Origin: Clostridia bacterium
Lineage (GTDB): Bacteria > Bacillota > Clostridia > Christensenellales > Aristaeellaceae
Assembly (NCBI GenBank): GCA_017470145.1
Contig: JAFUFB010000025.1
Location: 62,001 to 126,000, forward strand
Direction of reading: 5' to 3'
DNA: 64,000 nt
How positions within the stretch are numbered: position 1 is the stretch's first letter; each line of letters begins with the position of its first letter. Positions 17,250 to 25,169 of this stretch are shown here, piece by piece. The notes beneath the pieces were generated by a model, which worked only from the letters and a program-made list of their open reading frames with translations, was not told the origin of the DNA and made no database searches. Made by a program: the position numbers and the translations under genes.

Positions 17250-17375
17250 ATGTGGCTGACGCCGATTTTGTTGGCGCTGCCCACTGCCCTGGTGGTGGGC
17301 CTGGGGGCGGTTAGATACGGAGAAACCATAAAGAATCTGATTCATTTGGCAATCAAACTGGTGGTGACAAAATGA
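17250..17375 (+). CDS. Small membrane protein (41 aa), unknown
   Basis: Starts MWLTPILLALPTALVVGLG, a single membrane helix, and ends with a short amphipathic segment (IHLAIKLVVTK). AGCAGGAG lies a few bases before the ATG, and the stop overlaps the next start by ATGA, so it is probably a real, translationally coupled gene between uvrB and the next membrane protein. No family recognised. Confidence 0.6.
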   Translation: MWLTPILLALPTALVVGLGAVRYGETIKNLIHLAIKLVVTK

Positions 17376-18265
17376 GCAACGGAAAGCAAACAAAGCGCCC
17401 TGCCCTGGGGGCGAGAATTCTGGCGGCGCTGCTGGCCGTGGTGCTGGCGCCCTGTCTATGGGGGCAGACCGCCTCTCTGCTGGGCCTGCAGGGAATGACC
17501 TCCACGGGACTGCACACCCAAGTGGCCCTGGCGCCGGACGCGGTGGGGCGGCAGATGGAACGCATCCAGGGGGATTTGGATGCCCTGGCGGAGGAGCGGG
17601 GTTTGGATTGGCAGGATTTGGAGGGCCTGGTGACGCAGGAAGCGGTGGAGGAATTTGACCGGAAGATCGTGGCCTGGTGGACTGGAGCTCTGGCGACAGG
17701 GAAAATGGAGGAGGAGCCCACCTTCGCCGTCGAGGGACTGATGGAAAGAGTCCAGGGGGACGAGGCCTTCCTGGCGACGGTGGATCCCCTGCTGCTTCGC
17801 CGCACGGTAGAGGACATCCAGGGGGAAATCTCCAACTCCGTGCGCAGGAGCGCCGTGCTGTTCCGGGATCTTTTGGTGCAGGCGGGGGTGCGCCTGGTCT
17901 CCGACCGGGTGGATTTGCACCAGATGGTGGAGCTACTGGGCAAGGTGCCGGTGATCACGGGCTTGGCCAGCCTGGCCCTGGCGGGGATGATCGCGCTGCT
18001 CTTGAGCCGGCGAATTCAGGCGGCAGGGCAGTACATCGGCGGCGCCATCAGCGCCTGCGGGCTGCTGAGCTGCCTGGCGCTGGGACTGATCAAGGGGATG
18101 AACATCCGCGGCATGATCAGCGAAGCCAGCCTGGCCCTGGAGGCCCAATATGCGCATCTGGCGCGGATCATGACGATGGAAGTGATGGCGGTGGTGGTGC
18201 TTGCCTTCCTGGTGGGCGGCGGGCTGATGATTCTGGCCTGGAGGGACAAAAGAAAGCATGGCTAA
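17372..18265 (+). CDS. Membrane protein of unknown function
   Basis: 297 residues. N-terminal hydrophobic segment near residues 13-32, a soluble helical region of about 160 residues (LLRRTVEDIQGEI, LVSDRVDLHQMVELLGKVP), then three membrane helices near residues 192-210, 222-240 and 268-288. The large extracytoplasmic loop between the first and second helices suggests a surface or envelope role. The gene overlaps both neighbours (small membrane protein upstream, metallophosphoesterase downstream). Not recognised. Confidence 0.75.
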   Translation: MSNGKQTKRPALGARILAALLAVVLAPCLWGQTASLLGLQGMTSTGLHTQVALAPDAVGRQMERIQGDLDALAEERGLDWQDLEGLVTQEAVEEFDRKIVAWWTGALATGKMEEEPTFAVEGLMERVQGDEAFLATVDPLLLRRTVEDIQGEISNSVRRSAVLFRDLLVQAGVRLVSDRVDLHQMVELLGKVPVITGLASLALAGMIALLLSRRIQAAGQYIGGAISACGLLSCLALGLIKGMNIRGMISEASLALEAQYAHLARIMTMEVMAVVVLAFLVGGGLMILAWRDKRKHG

Positions 18266-18965
18266 GCAGCGGGTTCGGGTCTATCACACCATTCACAGCG
18301 CGAAGATTTCCAAGCCCCTGACCCTGGCGGTGGCGGCGGATCTGCATACCGGGAATTTCGACGACGTAATGCCGGATTTTCGCCAGGCGGACGCCATCCT
18401 GGTGCCGGGGGATTTGGTGAACCGGCACCGGAAAACCTACGCGGAGGCGGCTCGTTTTCTGCAGGAGGCGCCGAAGGCAGCGCCAGTGTTTTACTCCATG
18501 GGGAATCACGAGCGGAAATGCGCCTATCGGCGGGAATGGATGGAGCTGGTAAAGAAGAGCGAGGTCATCTGGCTGGACGATGACAGCACCCTGTTCGAGG
18601 GCATCCGCATCGGCGGGCTTTCCAGCCAGAAAAGTGGAATCGCCAATCGGGATTTTCTAGACCAGTATGAACAGGAGAAGGAATTCAAGCTGCTGATGTG
18701 CCACCATCCGGAGATGTGGCGGGATTACGTCCAGGGGCGGGACATCGACTTTACCATCTGCGGCCACGCCCACGGGGGACAGGTGCAGATTTTCGGCCAG
18801 GGGCTGTACGCGCCGGGGCAGGGCTTCTTTCCAAAGCTGACTCACGGGGTACACGACGGGGGACGGATGATGATCTCCCGGGGGATGACCAATGGTGCCC
18901 GGGCTCCGCGAATCAATGATCCCTGCGAATTGATCATTTTGCGGCTGGAACCGGAGAAAGGATAG
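18258..18965 (+). CDS. Metallophosphoesterase
   Basis: 235 residues of the calcineurin-like phosphoesterase fold (YkuE/YaeI-like). Metal-binding motifs are AADLHTGNFDD, VPGDLVNRH, YSMGNHE and ICGHAHGGQ in the expected order. The first motif begins near residue 30 without a membrane anchor. It overlaps the preceding membrane-protein gene by eight bases. Substrate unknown; relatives act on lipid pyrophosphates such as UDP-diacylglucosamine or on nucleotides. Confidence 0.9.
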   Translation: MAKQRVRVYHTIHSAKISKPLTLAVAADLHTGNFDDVMPDFRQADAILVPGDLVNRHRKTYAEAARFLQEAPKAAPVFYSMGNHERKCAYRREWMELVKKSEVIWLDDDSTLFEGIRIGGLSSQKSGIANRDFLDQYEQEKEFKLLMCHHPEMWRDYVQGRDIDFTICGHAHGGQVQIFGQGLYAPGQGFFPKLTHGVHDGGRMMISRGMTNGARAPRINDPCELIILRLEPEKG

Positions 18966-18974
18966 GGAAAATCA

Positions 18975-19136
18975 ATGGAGAAGGAAGACCTGCAGATCCT
19001 GGTGGAATGGTTTGACAAGAACAAGGATCACGAGATGAACTTCCTGGAAAAGGAAGCCATCAAGGCGGTGCTGCGGAAGAGCAGAACCGTAGGGGAGCTG
19101 GCGGAAACGGCGCTGAAGCTGCTGAAAAAGTCATAA
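18975..19136 (+). CDS. Small helical protein (53 aa), unknown
   Basis: MEKEDLQILVEWFDKNKD... is a 53-residue, charged, wholly helical-looking protein ending ETALKLLKKS. It starts nine bases after the metallophosphoesterase stop with GATAGGGAAA upstream, keeps a coding-like pattern throughout and ends just before the metQ promoter. No family recognised. Confidence 0.65.
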   Translation: MEKEDLQILVEWFDKNKDHEMNFLEKEAIKAVLRKSRTVGELAETALKLLKKS

Positions 19137-19169
19137 AGAGAATCTATGACTTACCATAGTGATTCTGTA

Positions 19170-19199
19170 TTGGACAAATGGCTTTTCCGGTGATATCAT
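19170..19199 (+). promoter_or_regulatory. Promoter for the metQ-metN-metI operon
   Basis: TTGGAC, an 18-base spacer and TATCAT. Confidence 0.6.
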
Positions 19200-19205
19200 G
19201 CACCC

Positions 19206-19275
19206 ATCCCAAGAGGAAAGGGACATCGCCCCAAAGGGGCGGCTCCGGGAAAATCCCGGAAGGAAACGAAGGAGG
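19206..19275 (+). promoter_or_regulatory. Structured 5' leader of the methionine transporter operon
   Basis: Two adjacent perfect hairpins, CGCCCC-AAA-GGGGCG (19227-19241) and CCGGGA-AAA-TCCCGG (19245-19259), precede the ribosome binding site. An AAGAGG...GGGAC segment is faintly like part of a SAM-I aptamer, but the rest of that aptamer is missing. No known riboswitch class is recognised. Confidence 0.4.
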
Positions 19276-19284
19276 ATGGAAAAG

Positions 19285-20133
19285 ATGAAGAAGATTTTGA
19301 GCTTGGTTCTGGCTTTGGCCCTGGTTCTGACGGCGGTGGGCGCCGCGGTGGCGGACACCTATAAGATCGCGATTCCCAACGACGCGACGAACGAAGGCCG
19401 CGCGCTGCTGCTGCTGCAGTCCATCGGCGCCATCACTCTGAAGGAAGATGCGGGCATCACCGCGACGGATAAGGATGTTACCTCCAGCGTGGCGGATGTG
19501 GAATTCGTGCTGGCGGAAGCGGCCAATGTGCCGAACCTGCTGCAGGATGTGGATTTCGCCATCATCAACAACAACTACGCCCTGGACAATGGCCTGAATC
19601 CCGCGGTGGATGGCCTGGCCATCGAGAGCGCCGATTCTCCCTACGCCAACGTGCTGTGCGTGAAGGAAGACAACAAGGACAGCGACCTGACCAAGGCCCT
19701 GATCGCCGCCTTCACCAGCCAGCAGGTGGTGGACTACATCGCCGCCAACTATGCTGATGGCTCTGTGGTAGCGGTTATTGAGAATCCTACCGACGGCTAT
19801 GACGCGGATGTGGATTACGACGCCCTGAACGGCCAGAGCGTCAGCGTGGCCGTGACTCCCGTGCCCCATGAGCCCATCGCGGACATCGCGAAGGAAATCC
19901 TGGCGGCGAAGGGCATCACCCTGGACGTCATCGAAGTGACCGACTACGTGACCCCCAATGACTTCGTGGAAGCCGGCGATGTGTACGCGAACTTCTTCGC
20001 CCACATCCCCTATCAGGAAAACTTCAACGAAGAGAATGGCACCCACATCGCCATCGTGGCCCCCATCCATGTGGAGCCCATGGCCATCTATGGCGGCCAG
20101 ACTGCTGACCTGAACGTGCTGATCGCGAAGTAA
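19285..20133 (+). CDS. metQ: MetQ-like methionine-binding protein with circularly permuted order
   Basis: 282 residues. Signal peptide MKKILSLVLALALVLTAVG, no lipobox Cys. The mature protein opens with IAIPNDATNEGRALLLL, which in ordinary MetQ/NlpA proteins lies in the second half. It continues through VDFAIINNNYAL, GLNPAVDGLAIESADSPYAN and the usual C-terminal DYIAANYADG. Only then, after a linker (PTDGYDADVDYDALNGQ), comes the normal N-terminal half: VAVTPVPHEPIADIAKEIL, VTDYVTPNDF, ANFFAHIPYQENFN and VHVEPMAIY. All expected blocks are present once, in swapped order. The ATG at 19285 has GGAGG at the right distance. Operon with metN and metI supports methionine uptake. Confidence 0.9.
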   Translation: MKKILSLVLALALVLTAVGAAVADTYKIAIPNDATNEGRALLLLQSIGAITLKEDAGITATDKDVTSSVADVEFVLAEAANVPNLLQDVDFAIINNNYALDNGLNPAVDGLAIESADSPYANVLCVKEDNKDSDLTKALIAAFTSQQVVDYIAANYADGSVVAVIENPTDGYDADVDYDALNGQSVSVAVTPVPHEPIADIAKEILAAKGITLDVIEVTDYVTPNDFVEAGDVYANFFAHIPYQENFNEENGTHIAIVAPIHVEPMAIYGGQTADLNVLIAK

Positions 20134-20156
20134 AAAAAGCGAGCAATCCTGTTCGA

Positions 20157-20190
20157 CACCGGCTGAATTTTCAGCCGGTGCCTTTGTGCG
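20157..20190 (+). terminator. Intercistronic hairpin between metQ and metN
   Basis: CACCGGCTGA-ATTT-TCAGCCGGTG, a 10-bp perfect stem, then a U-rich run containing TTTTTT. Probably a leaky terminator reducing expression of metN-metI relative to metQ. Confidence 0.75.
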
Positions 20191-20226
20191 TTTTTTCGAT
20201 AATGGAAATACAGGGAGGTTTTGCGC

Positions 20227-21276
20227 TTGATCGAAATCAGTAACCTTTCCAAGAGCTTTGTGACTGCCAGCGGCACGGTGGACGCCCTGCGGAACATCAA
20301 CCTGACCATCCATGACGGGGATATCTACGGCATTATCGGCATGAGCGGCGCCGGCAAGAGTACCCTGGTGCGTTGCATCAACATGCTGGAGCGCCCCACG
20401 GAGGGGAATGTACGGCTGGATGGCGTGGATCTGGGGTCTTTGAGCAAAAAGAAGATGCAGGAGATGCGCCATCATGTGACCATGATTTTCCAGAGCTTCA
20501 ATCTGCTGATGCAGCGAAACTGCCTGCAGAACATTATGCTGCCCCTGAAGCTGACCCACATGCCCAAGGATCAGGCCGTAAAGCGGGCGACAGAGCTGCT
20601 GGCCACCGTGGGCATGGCGGACAAGGCCAAGGCCTACCCAGCCCAGCTCTCCGGCGGGCAGCAGCAGCGCATCGCTATTGCACGGGCCCTGGCGACGGAC
20701 CCGAAGGTGCTGCTGTGCGACGAGGCCACCTCGGCCCTGGACCCGAAAACCACCCATGATATCCTGACCCTGATTCGGGAGATTAACCAAAAGCTGGGGA
20801 TCACGGTCATCGTCATTACTCACCAGATGAGCGTGGTGCAGGAGATCTGCAACCGAGTGGCCATTCTGGAAAATGGCACGGTGGTAGAGGAGGGGGACGT
20901 CAGCGAGGTGTTCTCCAACCCCAAGGCCAGGGCCACCAAGCGGCTGGTGTATCCGGATATGTCCGCCGGCATCGAAACCCTGGGCACGGAGCACAACCAG
21001 ATGGTTCGGCTGGTGTTCCAGGGGGCGGAGGCGGCCACAAAGCCCCTGCTGGCCTCCATGGCCATGGAGTGCAGGATTGCGGCCAATATTCTTTCCGCCA
21101 CCACCCGTACCCTGGACGGGAAGGTGTATGGTACCATGCTGCTGAACATTCCCGGCGGGCCGGAGGAGCTGGCCAGGGCGGTGCAGTATCTCAGCGGCAC
21201 GGGGAATGTCCGGGTTCAGGTGGAAAGCGAATATGCCCAGCAGATGGGCCAGACGCCGACGGGGGAGGAGGAATAA
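20227..21276 (+). CDS. metN: Methionine ABC transporter ATP-binding protein
   Basis: 349 residues. ATPase of the D/L-methionine importer. Walker A GMSGAGKST near residue 38, signature LSGGQQQR, Walker B VLLCDEATSALDPK, switch VITHQMSV. The C-terminal NIL domain (about residues 260-340, LVFQGAEAATKPLLA) is the site where methionine binds to inhibit transport in known MetNI. The TTG at 20227 gives the standard MIEISNLSKSF start with GGGAGG eight bases upstream; the TTG at 20221 is too close to it. Confidence 0.95.
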   Translation: MIEISNLSKSFVTASGTVDALRNINLTIHDGDIYGIIGMSGAGKSTLVRCINMLERPTEGNVRLDGVDLGSLSKKKMQEMRHHVTMIFQSFNLLMQRNCLQNIMLPLKLTHMPKDQAVKRATELLATVGMADKAKAYPAQLSGGQQQRIAIARALATDPKVLLCDEATSALDPKTTHDILTLIREINQKLGITVIVITHQMSVVQEICNRVAILENGTVVEEGDVSEVFSNPKARATKRLVYPDMSAGIETLGTEHNQMVRLVFQGAEAATKPLLASMAMECRIAANILSATTRTLDGKVYGTMLLNIPGGPEELARAVQYLSGTGNVRVQVESEYAQQMGQTPTGEEE

Positions 21277-21279
21277 GCG

Positions 21280-21990
21280 ATGGATTATTTTGCCAGATAT
21301 TTCAGCGAGAAGAAGATCGCGGACGCGATGGTGCTGATTCGGGAAGACTTTTTCCAGGCCACCCTGTCCACCCTGTACATCACCCTGATGTCCACCCTGT
21401 TTGCCATCCTGATTGGCCTGCCTCTGGGGATCATCCTGGTGACGGGGGACGCCAAGGGCATTCGGCCTCTGCCTCGGTGGCTGATGAGCATTTTGAACTG
21501 GATCATCAACCTGCTGCGGTCCGCACCCTTCATTATCCTAATCGTGCTGCTGATGCCCTTTACCCGCATGATGCTGGGCTCCGCGGTGGGGGATGGAGGC
21601 GTTATCGTACCCCTGGTCATCGCCGCGTTTCCCTTTGTGGCCCGGCTGGTGGAAGGAAGCCTGCGAGAGCTGAACCCCAACATCATTGAAATGGCCCAGT
21701 CCTCCGGCGCCAACACCTGGCAAACGGTGTTCCACGTGATGCTGCCGGAGAGCGTTCCCAGCCTGATTACCTCCTTTACCACGGCCATTACCACCATCCT
21801 GGGCTATACCGCCATGAGCGGCGCGGTGGGCGGCGGCGGACTGGGTAACCTGGCCATTGCCCAGGGGCAGCAGCGGTCGAACCACGCGGTGCTGCTGGCG
21901 GCGCTGGTGATTCTGGTGATTTTGGTACAGATTATTCAGACCTTCGGCACCTGGCTGGCCCGGAAGAGCGACAAGCGGCTGAAGAACTAA
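21280..21990 (+). CDS. metI: Methionine ABC transporter permease
   Basis: 236-residue membrane permease with about five helices. The EAA-like loop around MAQSSGANTWQTVFHVMLPE and the conserved SAVGDGG / AVGGGGLGNLA segments are typical of MetI. It starts three bases after the metN stop, with GGGGGAGGAGG as ribosome binding site. A homodimer is expected with MetN2. The extracytoplasmic partner is the permuted MetQ upstream. Confidence 0.95.
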   Translation: MDYFARYFSEKKIADAMVLIREDFFQATLSTLYITLMSTLFAILIGLPLGIILVTGDAKGIRPLPRWLMSILNWIINLLRSAPFIILIVLLMPFTRMMLGSAVGDGGVIVPLVIAAFPFVARLVEGSLRELNPNIIEMAQSSGANTWQTVFHVMLPESVPSLITSFTTAITTILGYTAMSGAVGGGGLGNLAIAQGQQRSNHAVLLAALVILVILVQIIQTFGTWLARKSDKRLKN

Positions 21991-22046
21991 GATTCACTGA
22001 GCTCTGATTCCTGGAGAGAGCGTGGGGAGGAAACCGTAAGAAACGC

Positions 22047-22076
22047 TTGACAGAGAAGGGCTCGGTTGGGTATAAT
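22047..22076 (+). promoter_or_regulatory. Promoter for greA-lysS
   Basis: TTGACA, an 18-base spacer and TATAAT. The leader that follows can form GCGCACC...GGTGCGC (22104-22134) just before the greA ribosome binding site. Confidence 0.85.
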
Positions 22077-22162
22077 GCAACCCGTCTTGAGGGACGATTT
22101 TGTGCGCACCTGCGGCGGATGCTGCTGGGTGCGCCTTGATTATGAAATGGGAGTGAAAGACC

Positions 22163-22645
22163 ATGGCAGAAGAGAAAACGACGATTTTAACCCAAAGCGG
22201 CCTGAAAAAGCTGGAGGAACAGCTGGATTATTTGATTACCGTCCGGCGGAATGAGGTCAGCGAGCAGATCGCCATCGCCCGGGGCTTTGGGGATCTGAGC
22301 GAAAACGCGGAATATGACGAGGCCAAGAAGGAGCAGGCCAAGGTAGAGGCGGAGATCACCCGGCTGCAGGCCACCATCCGGACGGCGACAGTGGTGGCGG
22401 ACGACGAGATCACCACCGAGAAGGTCTCCATCGGCACCATCGTCAAGGTGAAGGACGTGGACGAAGGGGAAACCTATGAATACGCCATCGTTGGCGCCAA
22501 CGAGGCGGATCCCTTCAACGACAAGATCTCCATCGAAAGCCCCGTGGGCGCAGGGCTGCAGGGCGCCAAGAAGGGGGAAACCGTGAGCATCACCATCCCC
22601 GCCGGCGTGCTGAACTACAAGGTCATCAGCATCAAGAAGATGTAG
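22163..22645 (+). CDS. greA: Transcription elongation factor GreA
   Basis: 160 residues, full length. Stimulates RNA polymerase to cleave backtracked RNA. The N-terminal coiled coil (LTQSGLKKLEEQLDYL, ARGFGDLSENAEYDEAK) carries the acidic tip. The C-terminal FKBP-like domain contains VGTIVKV-like IGTIVKVKDV and ISIESPVGAGLQGAKKGE. It lies just upstream of lysS, a common pairing in Firmicutes. Confidence 0.97.
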   Translation: MAEEKTTILTQSGLKKLEEQLDYLITVRRNEVSEQIAIARGFGDLSENAEYDEAKKEQAKVEAEITRLQATIRTATVVADDEITTEKVSIGTIVKVKDVDEGETYEYAIVGANEADPFNDKISIESPVGAGLQGAKKGETVSITIPAGVLNYKVISIKKM

Positions 22646-22681
22646 TCTGATGCGCGCGGGAGATTGCCCGGGGCTCCGCCC

Positions 22682-22730
22682 GTTTTTCACTGAAAACAGT
22701 CCACTGGACTGTTTTCCGGGCGTGAAAAAC
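22682..22730. repeat. Long imperfect inverted repeat between greA and lysS
   Basis: GTTTTTCAC t GAAAACAGTCC - ACT - GGACTGTTTTC cgggc GTGAAAAAC. Outer 9-bp and inner 11-bp perfect arms make a 20-bp stem with one asymmetric internal loop. It stands in a 200-base gap that has no other gene. It could be an attenuator or RNA-processing site, or a decayed mobile repeat. Confidence 0.75.
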
Positions 22731-22847
22731 CCCTCCGAGGCTCGCCCTCGCCACCCGCTAAGTGCCAACGTCTTCCAAAGGCCTCTGAGTGAAACATCCC
22801 TTCGCACGACGAAATGGAATATTAGATTTGAATGAGGAAAAGATACC

Positions 22848-24326
22848 ATGCCTGAGAATACAGTGATTCAAGATTTGAGCGAACAGGAGCAGATCCGCCG
22901 GGATAAGCTAAAGACGCTGCAGGAGGCGGGGAAGGATCCCTATCAGATTCGCAAATTTGAGGTGACCCACCATTCCAGCGACATTCTGGCAAACTTTGAC
23001 GCCCTGGAGGGGCGGGAAGTGGCCATCGCCGGTCGATTGATGACTAAGCGCATCATGGGCAAGGCTTCCTTCTGCCATGTGCAGGATCTGCCGGGGGAAA
23101 TCCAGGTCTATGTGGCCCGGGACGCCATCGGGGAGGAATCCTACGCCGAGTTCAAGAAGGACGATATCGGCGATATCGTTGGCATCCGGGGGACGGTGTT
23201 CAAGACCAAGACCGGCGAGATTACAGTGCATGCCATTTCCTTCACGCTGCTGTCCAAGTCTCTGAAGCCCCTGCCGGAGAAGTTCCACGGGCTGACCAAT
23301 GTGGACCTGCGGTATCGCCAGCGGTATGTGGACCTGATCATGAACCCGGACAGCAAGGATACCTTTATCAAGCGCTCCAGGATTATCAGCGCTATCCGCC
23401 GCTATCTGGACAGCCAGGGCTTCATGGAGGTGGAGACCCCCATGCTGGTGGCCAACGCCGGCGGTGCGGCGGCCCGGCCCTTCGAAACCCATTTCAACGC
23501 CCTGGACGAGGACTTCCGCCTGCGGATCAGCCTGGAGCTGTATCTGAAGCGGCTGATCGTGGGTGGACTGGAAAAGGTATACGAGATTGGACGCGTCTTT
23601 CGCAACGAGGGGCTGGACACCCGGCATAACCCGGAGTTCACCTTGATGGAGCTGTACCAGGCCTATACGGACTATCACGGCATGATGGACCTGACGGAGA
23701 ACATGTATCGCTTCGTGGCCCAGGAGGTGCTGGGGACCACCACCATCGTTTATAATGGCGTGGAGATGGACCTGGGCAAGCCATTTGCCCGGGTCACCAT
23801 GAAGGACGCGGTAAAGCAATACGCGGGGGTGGACTTCGACGAAATCCATACCCTGGAGGAAGCTCGGGCCATCGCTAAGGAGCACCATATCGAATACGAG
23901 GACCGGCACAAGAAGGGGGATATCCTGAATCTGTTCTTCGAAACCTATGTGGAGGAGCATCTGATTCAGCCCACCTTCGTCATGGATCATCCCGTAGAGA
24001 TTTCACCCCTCACCAAGCGGAAGCCCGAGGATCCGGACTATGTGGAGCGGTTTGAGTTCTTCATGAACGGATGGGAGATGGCCAACGCTTACTCCGAGCT
24101 GAATGATCCCATCGATCAGCGGGCCCGCTTCGCCGCCCAGGAGGAGCAGTTCGCCGCGGGTGATGAGGAAGCGAACCATACGGACGAGGATTTCCTGAAC
24201 GCCCTGGAGATCGGCATGCCCCCCACCGGCGGCATTGGATATGGCATTGACCGGATGTGCATGCTGCTGACGGATTCTGCCGCCATTCGGGATGTGCTGC
24301 TGTTCCCGACCATGAAAACGCTGTGA
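22848..24326 (+). CDS. lysS: Lysyl-tRNA synthetase (class II)
   Basis: 492 residues. Charges tRNA-Lys. The N-terminal OB-fold anticodon-binding domain covers about residues 50-150 ([20 protein letters not shown]). The class II core has motif 1 (FMEVETPML), motif 2 ([18 protein letters not shown]) and motif 3 ([13 protein letters not shown]). It is in the same direction as greA, 200 bases downstream, with a terminator directly after. Confidence 0.98.
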   Translation: MPENTVIQDLSEQEQIRRDKLKTLQEAGKDPYQIRKFEVTHHSSDILANFDALEGREVAIAGRLMTKRIMGKASFCHVQDLPGEIQVYVARDAIGEESYAEFKKDDIGDIVGIRGTVFKTKTGEITVHAISFTLLSKSLKPLPEKFHGLTNVDLRYRQRYVDLIMNPDSKDTFIKRSRIISAIRRYLDSQGFMEVETPMLVANAGGAAARPFETHFNALDEDFRLRISLELYLKRLIVGGLEKVYEIGRVFRNEGLDTRHNPEFTLMELYQAYTDYHGMMDLTENMYRFVAQEVLGTTTIVYNGVEMDLGKPFARVTMKDAVKQYAGVDFDEIHTLEEARAIAKEHHIEYEDRHKKGDILNLFFETYVEEHLIQPTFVMDHPVEISPLTKRKPEDPDYVERFEFFMNGWEMANAYSELNDPIDQRARFAAQEEQFAAGDEEANHTDEDFLNALEIGMPPTGGIGYGIDRMCMLLTDSAAIRDVLLFPTMKTL

Positions 24327-24341
24327 GTTTAATTGTAGAAG

Positions 24342-24378
24342 AAGAGGCTCCCCCACAAAACGGAGGAGCCTCTTTTAG
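24342..24378 (+). terminator. Intrinsic terminator of lysS
   Basis: GAGGCTCC ... GGAGCCTC stem followed by TTTT. Confidence 0.88.
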
Positions 24379-24390
24379 CACTTTTTTTCT

Positions 24391-24475
24391 TGCTCCCCCG
24401 CGGAGTGGGAGCGCTTTTAGTTTATTTCCCCGCTTCGCGGGGAATCTTTCAGTTTTCTCGCTCGCTTTACGAGAG
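24391..24475. repeat. Cluster of three short hairpins between lysS and pyrR
   Basis: Successive stems GCTCCC...GGGAGC (24392-24412), TTCCCCGC-TTC-GCGGGGAA and CTCGCTCGCTTTACGAGAG. The first shares the GCTCCCCCGCGGAG core of the dispersed repeat family, so this may be a divergent copy. It also serves as the 3' region of the minus-strand pyrR gene. Confidence 0.55.
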
Positions 24476-24483
24476 AGTCTCTT

Positions 24484-25020
24484 TCATAGTTGATATAGAT
24501 CTACTTCGGTTTTGCCGTCGAATTCCTCCACCAGGACGGAGATCATCTCCGAATGGCTGGTGGGGAGATTTTTGCCCACATAATCCGGCCGAATGGGGAG
24601 CTCCCGATGACCCCGATCCACCAACACCGCCAGCTGAATCAGGCGAGGGCGGCCATAATGGAAAACGGCCTCCAGGGCGGCGCGGGCCGTGCGGCCGGTA
24701 TAAATCACATCATCCACGATGATGAGCTTCTTGCCCTGAATTTCGAAGGGGATATGGGTCTTCCCCGTCTCGGGCAGATCGCTGAGCTCTGTCAGGTCAT
24801 CCCGATACAGGCTGATATCCACGCTGCCCAGGGGAATATTCACCCCTTCGAAGCGGCGCAAATTCTCCTGCAGCATGGCCGCCAGGGAAACGCCGCGTCG
24901 CTGGATGCCCAGGAGGCAAAGATCCTCCGTGCCATTATTTTTCTCAATGATTTCATGGGTGATGCGCGTCATGCTGCGCCGGATCGCCGCTTCATCCATG
25001 ATGATGGATTTCAGTTTCAA
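24484..25020 (-). CDS. pyrR: PyrR bifunctional regulator / uracil phosphoribosyltransferase
   Basis: 178 residues, full length. Binds pyrimidine mRNA leaders when UMP is high to favour termination, and has UPRTase activity. The PRPP-binding motif LIIVDDVIYTGRTARAALE is near residue 92, and GIQRRGVSLA and DRGHRELPIRPDYVGKNLPTS are typical. The start is a TTG with AGGAGGG eight bases upstream. Downstream of uraA on the same strand, probably co-transcribed. Confidence 0.96.
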   Translation of the reverse strand: MKLKSIIMDEAAIRRSMTRITHEIIEKNNGTEDLCLLGIQRRGVSLAAMLQENLRRFEGVNIPLGSVDISLYRDDLTELSDLPETGKTHIPFEIQGKKLIIVDDVIYTGRTARAALEAVFHYGRPRLIQLAVLVDRGHRELPIRPDYVGKNLPTSHSEMISVLVEEFDGKTEVDLYQL

Positions 25021-25045
25021 GTCTGATCCCTCCTGAAAGAAAGAG

Positions 25046-25071
25046 CCCGAGGGCTACATGCAACCCTCGGG
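25046..25071 (-). terminator. Hairpin in the uraA-pyrR spacer
   Basis: CCCGAGGG...CCCTCGGG, an 8-bp perfect stem, followed on the minus strand by CTCTTTCTTT. It may act as a terminator or attenuator between uraA and pyrR. Confidence 0.65.
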
Positions 25072-25169
25072 TTGTTTGAATAGGAAACGCGGAGAAAATT
25101 CAATCGGTGGGAAAGTAGGCTGCTTCCTGGATTGCCCTTCCAGCGTGTTCCTCTGAACTGCGTTCCAGA

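Noticed and set aside
19206..19284. SAM-I riboswitch before metQ
   Set aside because: Only a short AAGAGG...GGGAC stretch is similar. The conserved GATGAAACCCGGCAACC-like segment is absent.
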